Positions 49,534 to 58,607 of a stretch of DNA of 64,000 bases are shown here, in pieces. Origin of the DNA: Elusimicrobiales bacterium (GTDB taxonomy: Bacteria > Elusimicrobiota > Elusimicrobia > Elusimicrobiales > Elusimicrobiaceae); contig JBAZJT010000013.1 in assembly GCA_041651175.1 (NCBI GenBank), forward strand, positions 21,769 to 85,768, read 5' to 3'. Made by a program: the position numbers and the translations under genes. The first letter of the stretch is position 1, and each line of letters begins with the position of its first letter. The notes below the pieces were generated by a model that ran no database searches, had not been told where the DNA came from, and saw only the letters and a list, made by a program, of their open reading frames with translations.

Positions 49534-50015
49534 GCAGATACCGCCTGTTTTTGTGCGCGCAAATACTTGTTTTTGCCGTCTGGGGCGCCAAGCTGCTGTC
49601 CGGGCATACAAATTCCGCCGTCGTATGGCTGGACACAAGGCCGGTTGACCCGCGCGATTTGCTGAGCGGGCATTACATCGCCCTGTCATATCCGGCAGCG
49701 GATCTGCGAGGCCTGAACTGCGGTCCGCAGCCTGACATTTTCGTGAAGCTGGAGCCGGATTCCGTTCCCGTGCAGACAATGCAGGGGCCTGTTCTGCTGT
49801 ATCACGCGGCGGCCTGCTCCGCCGAAAAAAGCGGCGGCGGGATTTGGGTCCGGGCAATGCAAAACGGCGGGAATGCCGTGTACGGCATAGAACGGTTCTA
49901 TCTGAACGAAAACAATCCCATCCGTTTTGCCAAGTCCGGCAATCTGGCGGCAAAAGTGCTGGTAAATTCCGGCGGAGACATGCGCATAACCGCCGTTGCG
50001 GAAAAAAACCAGTAA
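49530..50015 (+). CDS. GDYXXLXY domain membrane-anchored protein
   Basis: 161 residues. One N-terminal helix (LFLCAQILVFAVWGAKLL) anchors an extracytoplasmic domain. The family motif appears as LLSGHYIALSYPAADL, with His for Asp in GDYxxLxY. Later strands FVKLEPDS and RFYLNENN also match the family. It forms a conserved pair with the DUF2157 protein immediately upstream, so the two probably form one membrane complex of unknown function. Confidence 0.85.
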   Translation: MSRYRLFLCAQILVFAVWGAKLLSGHTNSAVVWLDTRPVDPRDLLSGHYIALSYPAADLRGLNCGPQPDIFVKLEPDSVPVQTMQGPVLLYHAAACSAEKSGGGIWVRAMQNGGNAVYGIERFYLNENNPIRFAKSGNLAAKVLVNSGGDMRITAVAEKNQ

Positions 50016-50096
50016 AACCGAGCCGGCAACCGCAAATTCGGCAACTATGATAGAATTGTCCTGCTACTCCTTCGCGCGTGTATACAGGGGGCTTTT

Positions 50097-53000
50097 ATGA
50101 AACCGGTTAGCTTGCTTATTCTGGCTGCGTTCTGCGGCGTTGCGGGCGCGGATGAACTGCGCGTGGTCGCATGGTCGCCTTCGGGCGAGAATGTGCAGGA
50201 CGGCGTTTCTCAGATAACGGCCACTTTCAACCGGCCCGCCGCCGCGCTTGGCGCGCAGATGCAGAACTGCCCGTTTACGATGACCCCCGCGCTGAAAGGC
50301 CGCTGCCGCTGGGCCGGCACGCAAACCCTGATTTTCGAGCCTGACACCCCGCTTGCCCCCGCAACCGGCTATGAGGTCAAAATAGCGAAACAGATAGTTT
50401 CCCAGCCTTCCTGCGAGGCGATGCCCGAGGATTTCAAATGGACTTTCGCCACCGAACGCCCCCAACTGCGGGAAACAAAGCCGGAAGACGGTTCCGGCTG
50501 GATAGATGTGAACGCTGTTTTGTTTGCCAGATTCACTCTGCCTATGCAGCAGTCGCTCCTGCGGGATTTTGTGGTTTTGGAGGAAAAGAGTGAAAGCGGC
50601 GGCAAGTCTGAAGTTGCGCTCGGCATCCGCCATGCCACGGCGGAGGAGATAAAAAGCCTCTGGGGCGACTATGCGCTGGAGTCTGACAAGACGCTTTCCA
50701 CCTCCACGGTGATGGCGCTAAAACCGGCGCGTCCGCTGCATCCCGAAAGCCGCTACCGGCTTGTGTTCAAAAAGGACATGCCCGCGGAAACCGGCAATCT
50801 GGGCATTATCGCGGAGCGTGTTGTAAATTTCTCCACCTGGCGCAACTTCGCTTTTGCCGGCGCCTCCGCGCCGTCCTGCCTGCCGGGGGAGGCGGTGGTC
50901 AGCTTCACCAATCCCGTGCGTTACGGCGATTTGCTGGACAATCTGTCGCTGGAGCCGTCCTCCGCGGCGGCAAAGGCGGCGGAAGGCTACCGCCGCGAGA
51001 ACACCGGCGACGAGGATGCCGACAAACGGGTTTACAGCCATACGCTGAGCTGGGTCCCGCTTAGCCCGGGCAACCCGGTCAAATTCACCATACGCGCCGG
51101 CCTCAAGGACGCCTTCGGCAATGTGCTGGAAAAAGACGCGCAGGCGCAACTCATCCCGCCGGATTACTGCCCCAGGATGTCCATGTCCGAGGGATTCGGC
51201 ATACTGGAAAGCTACGGCAAGCCGCGCCATCCGGTTACGGCCATAAATGTGATGTCTGCCGCGATTCAGAAAAAAGCCGTCGCGGAGAATGAAATCATTC
51301 CGCTTTACAACGACATGGTCTCCGGTGCGACCACATGGTATGAGGGCGCGCCCGCGCAGCGATGGAATCCCAACGACAAACGCAATATTTCGGTGCGCAC
51401 TTTCGCGGATTTGTCGCCCGCGCTTAAGGGCAAAGGCGGCGTTGTTTTCCTGCGCGTCAACAATGACGGGACACAATGGCATTCCGCGGCGGATAATGTA
51501 ACCCGGCTGGGGCTGATGTTTAAGACCTCGCCGCAGAGTTCGCTTGTCTGGGTAAGCTATCTGAAAACCGGCGCGCCGGCTGCCGGCGTCCCCGTGCAGA
51601 TACGCGGCGACGACAATAAAATCCTCTGGCGGGGCGCCACCGGCAGGGACGGTTTCGCGCAGGCGCCGGGCTGGGCCAAACTGGGGGCCGTCGCCAAAAA
51701 CAGATGGGAAAGGCCGCGGCTGTGGGTGTTCGCCAAAGACCCGCAGGGCATGGCCGTGCTGGCAAGCGATTTTCACGGCGGCATAGAGCCGTGGCGCTTC
51801 AACGTGTCATCGGATTATTCCCCGGCGGCGCGCGACTACCGCGGCGAGCTGTATGCCGAGCGCGGCGTCTACCGCCCCGGCGAAACCGTCAATCTCAAGG
51901 CCGTGTTCCGCAAAAACGAGAACGGCGACTGGGCCTATCCCGGCGTTAAAACCGTGCTGGTTACAATTCAGGACCCGCGCGGGGTTGCCGTGTATTCCTC
52001 CACCGCCGCGGTTTCGGGGCTTGGCTCCTTTGACTTGTCATACAAGGTTGGCGAGCTTGCGTCCACCGGCTGGTGGAATGCCAGCGCGGCGGAGTATCAT
52101 CAGCCGCCCGCCAAACCCGCCAAAGACGATGAAGGCGACGATATCGCCGCCGAAAAGGTGATGGACGCGCTTACAGAGCGCGAAATCGCCGCCCAGGCCG
52201 AGGGCCGCCCGGAGCCGGATTTAGAACAGCTTGTCGGCGGCAAGGGGGGCAATGCCGCGTTGGCCGGCGGCGGTTTGGGCACGGAGCAGGGGGGGGCAAA
52301 AGCCGACGAAGCCGCGGATCCGGACGCCTCCGGTGGCAGCCTGCGGCTTGAGGCGCAGTTCCGCGTGGAGGCGTTCAAGCCCGCCGTGTTTGAAACCCGC
52401 CTCATACCGGATGCGACGCAGTATTTCCCCGGCGGCGAAATGCGCATGAATATGGAGGCGTATTACCTGCAGGGCGCGCCGCTGGCCGGCGCGCCGGTGG
52501 AATGGAAAATGCAGTTCTTTCCGGTGAATTGCGCGCTGTCTTTATGCAGGCAAGACTACTGGTTCGGTAAAACGGCGCAGTTTCCCGTGTCGGACGCCGT
52601 GTCTGGAATTTCCGGGCTGAATGCGGACGGCAAGGCCGTGATAACCGTCGCGCTGCCCGCGGGATACGATACCGCGCTGTACGCTGTTTTTGAAGTTTCG
52701 GCCACAAGCCCGGAGCGCCAGCGCCTGTTCGCCAGAGAGGAGGTAATGCTGCATCCCGCGGAGTTTTATCCCGGAATCCGCTATCGCAGCGACGACCGTT
52801 CCAATTCCTTTGCGAAAGGCAAGCCTGCCCTGATTGACCTGGCCGCCGCGCGTTACGACGGCGTTTTGGCTTCTGGCGTGCCGGTGGAATGCGCGGTTGA
52901 GCGGCGCGAGCATGTCAGCGTCCGCCGTGTCGGCATCGCGGGCCGGCTGGAATGGGCCAGCGAGGAAAAGCGCGTGCCGGTGTCCACATTCTCTTTTGTC

Positions 53001-55928
53001 TCCTCCACGGGCCCGTACACGTTGGACTTTTCCTCGGCTGCCGCCGGAGAATATGTGATTACCGCCTCGGCCACCGACAGCCTCGGCAGAAAAGCCGTGT
53101 CCAGCTCCAGCTTCTTTGTCTTCGGCGACGGCGAGGGCTGGTGGCCGCGCAGGGACACCGATATCATAGAGCTTGTCGCCGACAAGAAAAGCTACAAGCC
53201 CGGCGAAACGGCCCAGATTCTCGTGAAATCCCCCTATTCCGAGACGCGCGCCATTGTTACCATAGAGCGCGAAGGCGTCATGGACAAATGGCTTACCCGC
53301 TTCAACGGGGGGGTGAATTACATCACCGTTCCCATAACCGATGCGCATGTGCCCAACGTCTATGTGGGCGTCGCGCTGGTGCAGGGCAGAACCGCCGAAA
53401 ACAAGTTTGACGACGAAGGCCTTGACGCCGGCAAGCCCCAGGCCAAGTTCGGCTACATAAACCTGAACGTGGACCCGGGCGGCAGGAAGTTGGACGTTGC
53501 CGTCTCCTCCGACAAGACGGATTACCGGCCCGGCGGCGAGGTGACCCTTGAGGTGGCGGCCTCGCTGGGCGGTAGGCCGGCGGACGCGGAAGTCTCCGTC
53601 GCTGTGGTGGACGAGGGCGTGCTTGCGCTTACCGGATACCGCGCGCCGGACATATTCGGCTCCTTCTACGGTCCGCGCCCGCTTGCGGTCTGGACGGCGG
53701 ATTCGCGGCTTTATGTGATAGGCGAGCGTAATTTCGGCCAAAAAGGCGAAAACCGGGGCGGCGGCGGTTCCGGCTCCGGCGGCGGCGGGCCGGGGGTTGA
53801 TTTGCGCTCCCGCTTTGTCCCGACCGCCTACTGGAACCCCTCGGTGCGCACCGGCCCGTCGGGCAGGGCGAAAGTCAGCTTCAAACTGCCGGACAACATA
53901 ACGCGCTTTAGAGTTATCGCCGTGGCGCATACGCTTAAGCAGTTCGGCTACGGCGAGGCGGCGTTTACCGTCTCCCAGCCGCTGGCGCTGCGGCCCAGCC
54001 TGCCGCGTTTTGCGCGCAACGGCGACATGTTCAGGGGCGGCGTCGTGGCCGGCAACTACACCGGCGCGGATTCCACGGTTACAGTGTCCATAGAGCCTTC
54101 CGGCGACGCGGTGCGCGTCGGTTCCGGCTGGGCCAGGGACGTGTTCATACCGCAGGGCCGCTCGGCGGAAATAACATGGGACATGACTGCCGTCCGCCAG
54201 GGGGAATCCTCTTTTGCGTTCAAGGCCTTGTCCGGGGGGGAGAGCGACGGCCTGCTCAAAAGTCTGAATGTGAGCGAGCCGGTCCGCCTCCAGACCGCCG
54301 CGGCATCCGGCGTTACCGAAAGCTCCGTCTCCGAACAGGTGGCAAAGCCGCCGGCTTCTTCCGACGCCAGGGCGGATATAACCGTTTCTCCCAGCGCGGC
54401 GGGGGGGCTTAAGGAGAGCATGAAATTCCTGCTGGATTATCCCTACGGCTGCCTTGAGCAGAAAATATCCGCGCTGATGCCCTATCTCGCAGGCGGGGAC
54501 ATGGCCGAAAACCTGGGCATAACCGAGGCCGCGCAGTGGAAACCCGCCGCGCAGAAGACCATAGATTCCTTTGCGGCATATCAGCACCCTTCCGGCGGTT
54601 TCGGCTATTGGAGCGAAAATCCGCAGCCGGACCCGTATATCACCGCCTATGCGTTGGATGCGTTTAGCATGGCTAAGGAAGCAGGGCTTGATGCCGGCTC
54701 CGCGCCGGCGGCTGCCGCCAAATGGCTGGAACAATGGCTGTCCGACCAATCCCGCTGGGCGTATCCGTATTCCCAGCCCGAGCTTTATGCGGCGCGCGCG
54801 TACGCGCTGTATGCGCTGTCATTGCATGGGAGGCCGCAGCCTGGCGTGTTCGGCAGCCTCTACGAGAACCGGGGCCAGCTGCCGCTTTCGGGCCGGGCCT
54901 GGCTGCTTAAATCCGCGCCGTATATGACCGCCGTTTCCAGCGCGGCGGACGCGCTTTCCGGCGAAATTCTCAGCATGGCGCGCTATTCGCCGGAAACCAT
55001 GCATTTTGAGGACGCGTTTTCCCAGGAGCCTGGCTGGCTGCACCAAAGCCCGGTTACGGAGACCGCCGTCTGCCTGGATGCGCTGCTGGCTTACAAAAAA
55101 GGCTTTCCGGGAGATGAAAAAGCGGTCCGCTGGCTGGTTCAGGAGCGCAAAAACGCTGGCCGCTGGCGCACCACTCACGAGAATGCCGCTGTCCTGCGCG
55201 CGCTGTCCCGGTTTTACGGGATATACGAGAAAGACGAGGGTTCCTTCACCGGATATGTGTTCTCCGAGCCGTCCGGGGACAGAAAACTGCTCTGGACCGG
55301 AGATTTTGTCAACCGCACGCCGCTTTCGGCGTCGTCCTCCTTCAAGCTGGACGCGCTCTCCGGCGCGGACGGGACCGCGCGGCTGCTGTTTTCTCTGACC
55401 GGCAAGGGCAGGCTTTATTACAACATCGCGCTGCGCTATTATCCGCAGGCCGCCGCCCCGGCGGAGAATGCGGGGTTTGAGGTGGAGCGCAAAACGGTTC
55501 CGCTGCGCTGCGTGAATGCGCCCTCCGTGCAGCCCTGCTCGCCGCCGGCCCTGTCGGAGCGCGCGGTTGTCACTCTGACTGTAAAGACCAGGACGGGCCG
55601 CTCTTTTGTCGCGCTGGAGGACCCCGTTCCGGCGGGATACGAGATAGTGGACCCGTCTTTTTCGGTTGAAAGCAGCGGGGATGCCGCCGCGCTGGACAAA
55701 GCGCAGGGGGAGGCTGACTGGATGACGGGTTTCACCCGCCATGAGATTTACGACGACAGGATAATCGCTTTTGCCGACTATCTGCCCGCGGGGGAGCATA
55801 AATACTCCTACCTGGTGCAGGCGGTTACTCCGGGAAAATTCGCCCAGCCGCCGGCTTATGCCGAGCAGATGTACGAGCCGGAAGTCTACGGCCATAACGC
55901 CGCAGCCGTGGTGGAAATAGGCAGGTGA
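50097..55928 (+). CDS. yfhM: Bacterial alpha-2-macroglobulin with thioester
   Basis: 1943 residues. Signal peptide MKPVSLLILAAFCGVAGA, then repeated MG (macroglobulin) beta domains, a bait region in the Gly/Ser-rich neighbourhood near residues 1215-1240, and the alpha-helical thioester domain containing YGCLEQ with Cys1452-Leu-Glu-Gln1455 intact. MG/receptor-like domains close the chain. It traps proteases that attack the periplasm by covalent thioester capture. No lipobox is evident, so it may be soluble rather than anchored. It overlaps pbpC by GTGA, the classical yfhM-pbpC pair in which peptidoglycan repair and protease defence are combined. Confidence 0.95.
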   Translation: MKPVSLLILAAFCGVAGADELRVVAWSPSGENVQDGVSQITATFNRPAAALGAQMQNCPFTMTPALKGRCRWAGTQTLIFEPDTPLAPATGYEVKIAKQIVSQPSCEAMPEDFKWTFATERPQLRETKPEDGSGWIDVNAVLFARFTLPMQQSLLRDFVVLEEKSESGGKSEVALGIRHATAEEIKSLWGDYALESDKTLSTSTVMALKPARPLHPESRYRLVFKKDMPAETGNLGIIAERVVNFSTWRNFAFAGASAPSCLPGEAVVSFTNPVRYGDLLDNLSLEPSSAAAKAAEGYRRENTGDEDADKRVYSHTLSWVPLSPGNPVKFTIRAGLKDAFGNVLEKDAQAQLIPPDYCPRMSMSEGFGILESYGKPRHPVTAINVMSAAIQKKAVAENEIIPLYNDMVSGATTWYEGAPAQRWNPNDKRNISVRTFADLSPALKGKGGVVFLRVNNDGTQWHSAADNVTRLGLMFKTSPQSSLVWVSYLKTGAPAAGVPVQIRGDDNKILWRGATGRDGFAQAPGWAKLGAVAKNRWERPRLWVFAKDPQGMAVLASDFHGGIEPWRFNVSSDYSPAARDYRGELYAERGVYRPGETVNLKAVFRKNENGDWAYPGVKTVLVTIQDPRGVAVYSSTAAVSGLGSFDLSYKVGELASTGWWNASAAEYHQPPAKPAKDDEGDDIAAEKVMDALTEREIAAQAEGRPEPDLEQLVGGKGGNAALAGGGLGTEQGGAKADEAADPDASGGSLRLEAQFRVEAFKPAVFETRLIPDATQYFPGGEMRMNMEAYYLQGAPLAGAPVEWKMQFFPVNCALSLCRQDYWFGKTAQFPVSDAVSGISGLNADGKAVITVALPAGYDTALYAVFEVSATSPERQRLFAREEVMLHPAEFYPGIRYRSDDRSNSFAKGKPALIDLAAARYDGVLASGVPVECAVERREHVSVRRVGIAGRLEWASEEKRVPVSTFSFVSSTGPYTLDFSSAAAGEYVITASATDSLGRKAVSSSSFFVFGDGEGWWPRRDTDIIELVADKKSYKPGETAQILVKSPYSETRAIVTIEREGVMDKWLTRFNGGVNYITVPITDAHVPNVYVGVALVQGRTAENKFDDEGLDAGKPQAKFGYINLNVDPGGRKLDVAVSSDKTDYRPGGEVTLEVAASLGGRPADAEVSVAVVDEGVLALTGYRAPDIFGSFYGPRPLAVWTADSRLYVIGERNFGQKGENRGGGGSGSGGGGPGVDLRSRFVPTAYWNPSVRTGPSGRAKVSFKLPDNITRFRVIAVAHTLKQFGYGEAAFTVSQPLALRPSLPRFARNGDMFRGGVVAGNYTGADSTVTVSIEPSGDAVRVGSGWARDVFIPQGRSAEITWDMTAVRQGESSFAFKALSGGESDGLLKSLNVSEPVRLQTAAASGVTESSVSEQVAKPPASSDARADITVSPSAAGGLKESMKFLLDYPYGCLEQKISALMPYLAGGDMAENLGITEAAQWKPAAQKTIDSFAAYQHPSGGFGYWSENPQPDPYITAYALDAFSMAKEAGLDAGSAPAAAAKWLEQWLSDQSRWAYPYSQPELYAARAYALYALSLHGRPQPGVFGSLYENRGQLPLSGRAWLLKSAPYMTAVSSAADALSGEILSMARYSPETMHFEDAFSQEPGWLHQSPVTETAVCLDALLAYKKGFPGDEKAVRWLVQERKNAGRWRTTHENAAVLRALSRFYGIYEKDEGSFTGYVFSEPSGDRKLLWTGDFVNRTPLSASSSFKLDALSGADGTARLLFSLTGKGRLYYNIALRYYPQAAAPAENAGFEVERKTVPLRCVNAPSVQPCSPPALSERAVVTLTVKTRTGRSFVALEDPVPAGYEIVDPSFSVESSGDAAALDKAQGEADWMTGFTRHEIYDDRIIAFADYLPAGEHKYSYLVQAVTPGKFAQPPAYAEQMYEPEVYGHNAAAVVEIGR

Positions 55929-58036
55929 TTTTCCGCGCGGCGCTTTTATTGGCGCTGCTTTGCCCGTGCGCGCGCGCGGCGGCGATTTCTCCGCGCGGAT
56001 GCTCGCCGGTTGTAACCGACCGCTACGGCGGCGCGCTGCGCGTGTTCCTGTCGCCCGGACAGTCGTATTCCCGCCCCGTCTCCATTGACGAAGTCTCCCC
56101 CTGGCTTGTGCTGGCCGCGCTGGCGGCGGAGGACAAGCGTTTTTTCTCCCATCCGGGCGTTGACATGCGCGCCGCATTGCGCGCGCTGTGGCAGAACGCC
56201 AGTTCCGGCAGGACGGTTTCCGGCGCCTCCACCATCACTCAGCAGCTTGCCCGCTCGCTTGACCCCGCTCCGCGCACTCTGGGCGCCAAGCTGCGCGAGA
56301 CGCTTACCGCGCTGCGGCTGGAGCGCAAACTCTCCAAGCGGGAGATTTTGGAGAGCTATTTCAACTCCGCGCCCTACGGCGGCAATGTCTACGGCGTTGA
56401 GGCCGCAAGCCGGCTGTATTTCGGGACGTCCGCGGCGGAACTGTCTCCCGCGCAGGCCGCGCTGCTTGGCGGCATTCCCAAATCGCCGGTAAAATACGAC
56501 CCGCTTGCCCATTTTGCTGCGGCGGCGGGGCGCCAGCGCATTGTGCTGCGCCGGATGTTTGACGCGGGCTATATCAACGAGCGGATTTACACGCTCGCGC
56601 TGGCGGAGAAACTGTATATTCGCCATGACGCGCGGCCTTTTCTTGCGCCGCAGCTTGCGTTGCGCGCCGCGCGGCTTTCGCCCGGCCTCTGCTCGGTGAA
56701 AACCACCATAGACCCGCAAATCCAGACTTATTTCCAGAACCTGCTAAAGGCGAGAATAGACAAGCTGTCCCGGCAGAATGTAACCAACGGCGCCATGGTC
56801 GCGCTGGACAACCGCACCGGAGACATCCTGGCGTGGGTCGCCTCCGCCGATTTTTCGGACGGCAGGCATGGCGGGCAGATAGACGGGGTTGCCGCGCTGC
56901 GTCAGCCCGGCTCCGCGCTGAAGCCTTTTGTCTACGCGCTGGCTTTTTCAAAAGGCTGGCGCGCCTCGGATATTATTGACGACAGCCCCGCCTTCTTCCC
57001 CGGCGGCTTCTCGCCCAAAAATTACGACGAGACTTTTCACGGCCCCGTGTCCTTGCGCGAGGCGCTGGCCTGCTCGCTGAATGTCCCCGCGGTAAAGCTG
57101 GCCGACAGGCTGGGCCCGCCGGCCATACTGGACGCGCTGCATAAATTCGGGTTCGCCTCGCTGGACGGCCCGGCGGAAAAATACGGGCTTGGCATCGCCC
57201 TGGGCGACGGAGAGGTTGCGCTTGCGGAACTGGCCGCCGCGTACTGCGCGCTGGCGCGCGGCGGCTCGCTGATAGAGCCGGGATTTATCCCGGCTTCCGC
57301 GCCGCGTCCGGCGCGCCGCGCCATAGACCCGGTTTCGGCCTATATCGTTACCGATATACTGTCGGACAACTATGCCCGCGCGCGGGCTTTCACGTTGGAT
57401 TCGCCGTTCAATCTGCCTTTTGCTTTTGCCGCCAAAACCGGCACCAGCAAGGATTACCGCGATAACTGGGCCATAGGCTACACGCCGGAATGGACAATCG
57501 CCGTCTGGACGGGAAATTTCAGCGGAAAGCCGATGCGCAAAGTTTCCGGCATAAGCGGCGCGGGGCCTGTTTTGGGCGATGCCGCGGCGTATATGTATTC
57601 AAAACGCCCGTCGGGCGAGTTCGCCGTCCCGCCGGGGATAAAACCCGCCGAAGTCTGCTCCTCCACCGGCAAATTGCCGGGGCTGGACTGCCGCCAGACG
57701 CGCAGGGAGGTTTTCTCCTATAAATACCCGCCGGACCCCGCGCCCGCGCCGGAGCAGTCCGCCGCGCGCGCTGTCCGGCGGCAGATGCCGTCCGTTGATT
57801 TCCCCAAAAACGGCGACGTGTTCAAGATAGACCCCGCCGCTCCGCGCGCCTCGCAGCAAATCGCGCTGAAAGCCGCCGGCTTGCCGGGGGGGGCTGCGGC
57901 GCGGTGGATTGTTGATTCAAAACCGGCGGATATGTGGTGGCCGCTGAAGCCGGGCCGCCATACCGCGCGGTTTATCTGGACGCAGGACGGCAAAACCGCC
58001 AAATCCGCCCCGGTTGGATTTACCGTGCTTGAATGA
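55925..58036 (+). CDS. pbpC: Penicillin-binding protein 1C
   Basis: 703 residues from a GTG at 55925. Glycosyltransferase GT51 domain: Glu69 in AAEDKRFFSHPGVD, then GASTITQQLARSL and NSAPYGGNVYG. Transpeptidase domain: Ser330-x-x-Lys333 in GSALKPF, SLN, and KTGTS (Lys504). A C-terminal beta-sandwich domain of the BiPBP-C type (about 600-703) ends the protein. It polymerises and cross-links peptidoglycan in the periplasm. The last 17 bases overlap the 3' end of rdgB on the other strand. Confidence 0.95.
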   Translation: MIFRAALLLALLCPCARAAAISPRGCSPVVTDRYGGALRVFLSPGQSYSRPVSIDEVSPWLVLAALAAEDKRFFSHPGVDMRAALRALWQNASSGRTVSGASTITQQLARSLDPAPRTLGAKLRETLTALRLERKLSKREILESYFNSAPYGGNVYGVEAASRLYFGTSAAELSPAQAALLGGIPKSPVKYDPLAHFAAAAGRQRIVLRRMFDAGYINERIYTLALAEKLYIRHDARPFLAPQLALRAARLSPGLCSVKTTIDPQIQTYFQNLLKARIDKLSRQNVTNGAMVALDNRTGDILAWVASADFSDGRHGGQIDGVAALRQPGSALKPFVYALAFSKGWRASDIIDDSPAFFPGGFSPKNYDETFHGPVSLREALACSLNVPAVKLADRLGPPAILDALHKFGFASLDGPAEKYGLGIALGDGEVALAELAAAYCALARGGSLIEPGFIPASAPRPARRAIDPVSAYIVTDILSDNYARARAFTLDSPFNLPFAFAAKTGTSKDYRDNWAIGYTPEWTIAVWTGNFSGKPMRKVSGISGAGPVLGDAAAYMYSKRPSGEFAVPPGIKPAEVCSSTGKLPGLDCRQTRREVFSYKYPPDPAPAPEQSAARAVRRQMPSVDFPKNGDVFKIDPAAPRASQQIALKAAGLPGGAAARWIVDSKPADMWWPLKPGRHTARFIWTQDGKTAKSAPVGFTVLE

Positions 58037-58607
58037 GGTGTTTTACCAGCGCCGCGAATGCGGCGCGGCGGTGGCTTATGAGGTTTTTTTCCGCGAAAGA
58101 AAGCTCGGCAAGCGTTTTGCCGTCCGCAATTATGAAAAGCGGGTCGTAGCCGAAGCCGTTTTCCCCGCACGGCGCAAAACCTATCCCGCCTTCCAGCCTG
58201 CCCTCTTCGGTGATGACTCTGCCGTCCGGGAAAGCCAATGCCGCCACGGTGCGAAAGCGCGCCGTCCTTTTCCCGGCGGGTATCGTGGCCATTTCGCGCA
58301 GCAACTTTTCGTTATTGGCGGCGTAATCGCGTTCCCTGCCGCAATATCTTGCGCTGTAGACGCCGGGCGCGCCGCCAAGCGCGTCAACTTCCAGCCCGGT
58401 GTCGTCTGCGAGGGCGGCAATGCCGCTTTGCCGGCAGGCGGAAACCGCCTTTAGAACGGCATTTTCCTCAAGCGTTTTGCCGGTTTCCTCCGGCATGGCC
58501 AGCGACGGGAAATCCGCCAGCGTCCTGTAAACCGGCCCCGCCGGCAGCAGCGAGATTATTTCCCTTGCCTTGTCCGCATTGGCGGTGGCAATAAGAATTT
58601 CAGCCAT
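58020..58607 (-). CDS. rdgB: XTP/dITP diphosphatase (HAM1/RdgB family)
   Basis: 195 residues, normal size. IATANADKAREI at the N-terminus, ALADDTGLEVDALGGAPGVYSARY, GFGYDPLF and LSFAEKNLISHRRAA near the C-terminus are the family signatures for substrate and metal binding. It hydrolyses non-canonical purine nucleotides to avoid incorporation into DNA or RNA. The start overlaps the end of valS by eight bases. Confidence 0.96.
   Translation of the reverse strand: MAEILIATANADKAREIISLLPAGPVYRTLADFPSLAMPEETGKTLEENAVLKAVSACRQSGIAALADDTGLEVDALGGAPGVYSARYCGRERDYAANNEKLLREMATIPAGKRTARFRTVAALAFPDGRVITEEGRLEGGIGFAPCGENGFGYDPLFIIADGKTLAELSFAEKNLISHRRAAFAALVKHLIQAR

Noticed and set aside
52542..54749. 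735-residue open frame on the minus strand
   Set aside because: Complete shadow of the alpha-2-macroglobulin gene; His/Gly/Arg-rich with no motif, a product of high GC.
50097..58036. Alpha-2-macroglobulin with PbpC as a novel system
   Set aside because: It is a well-known conserved pair in diderm bacteria; both proteins look ordinary and intact.
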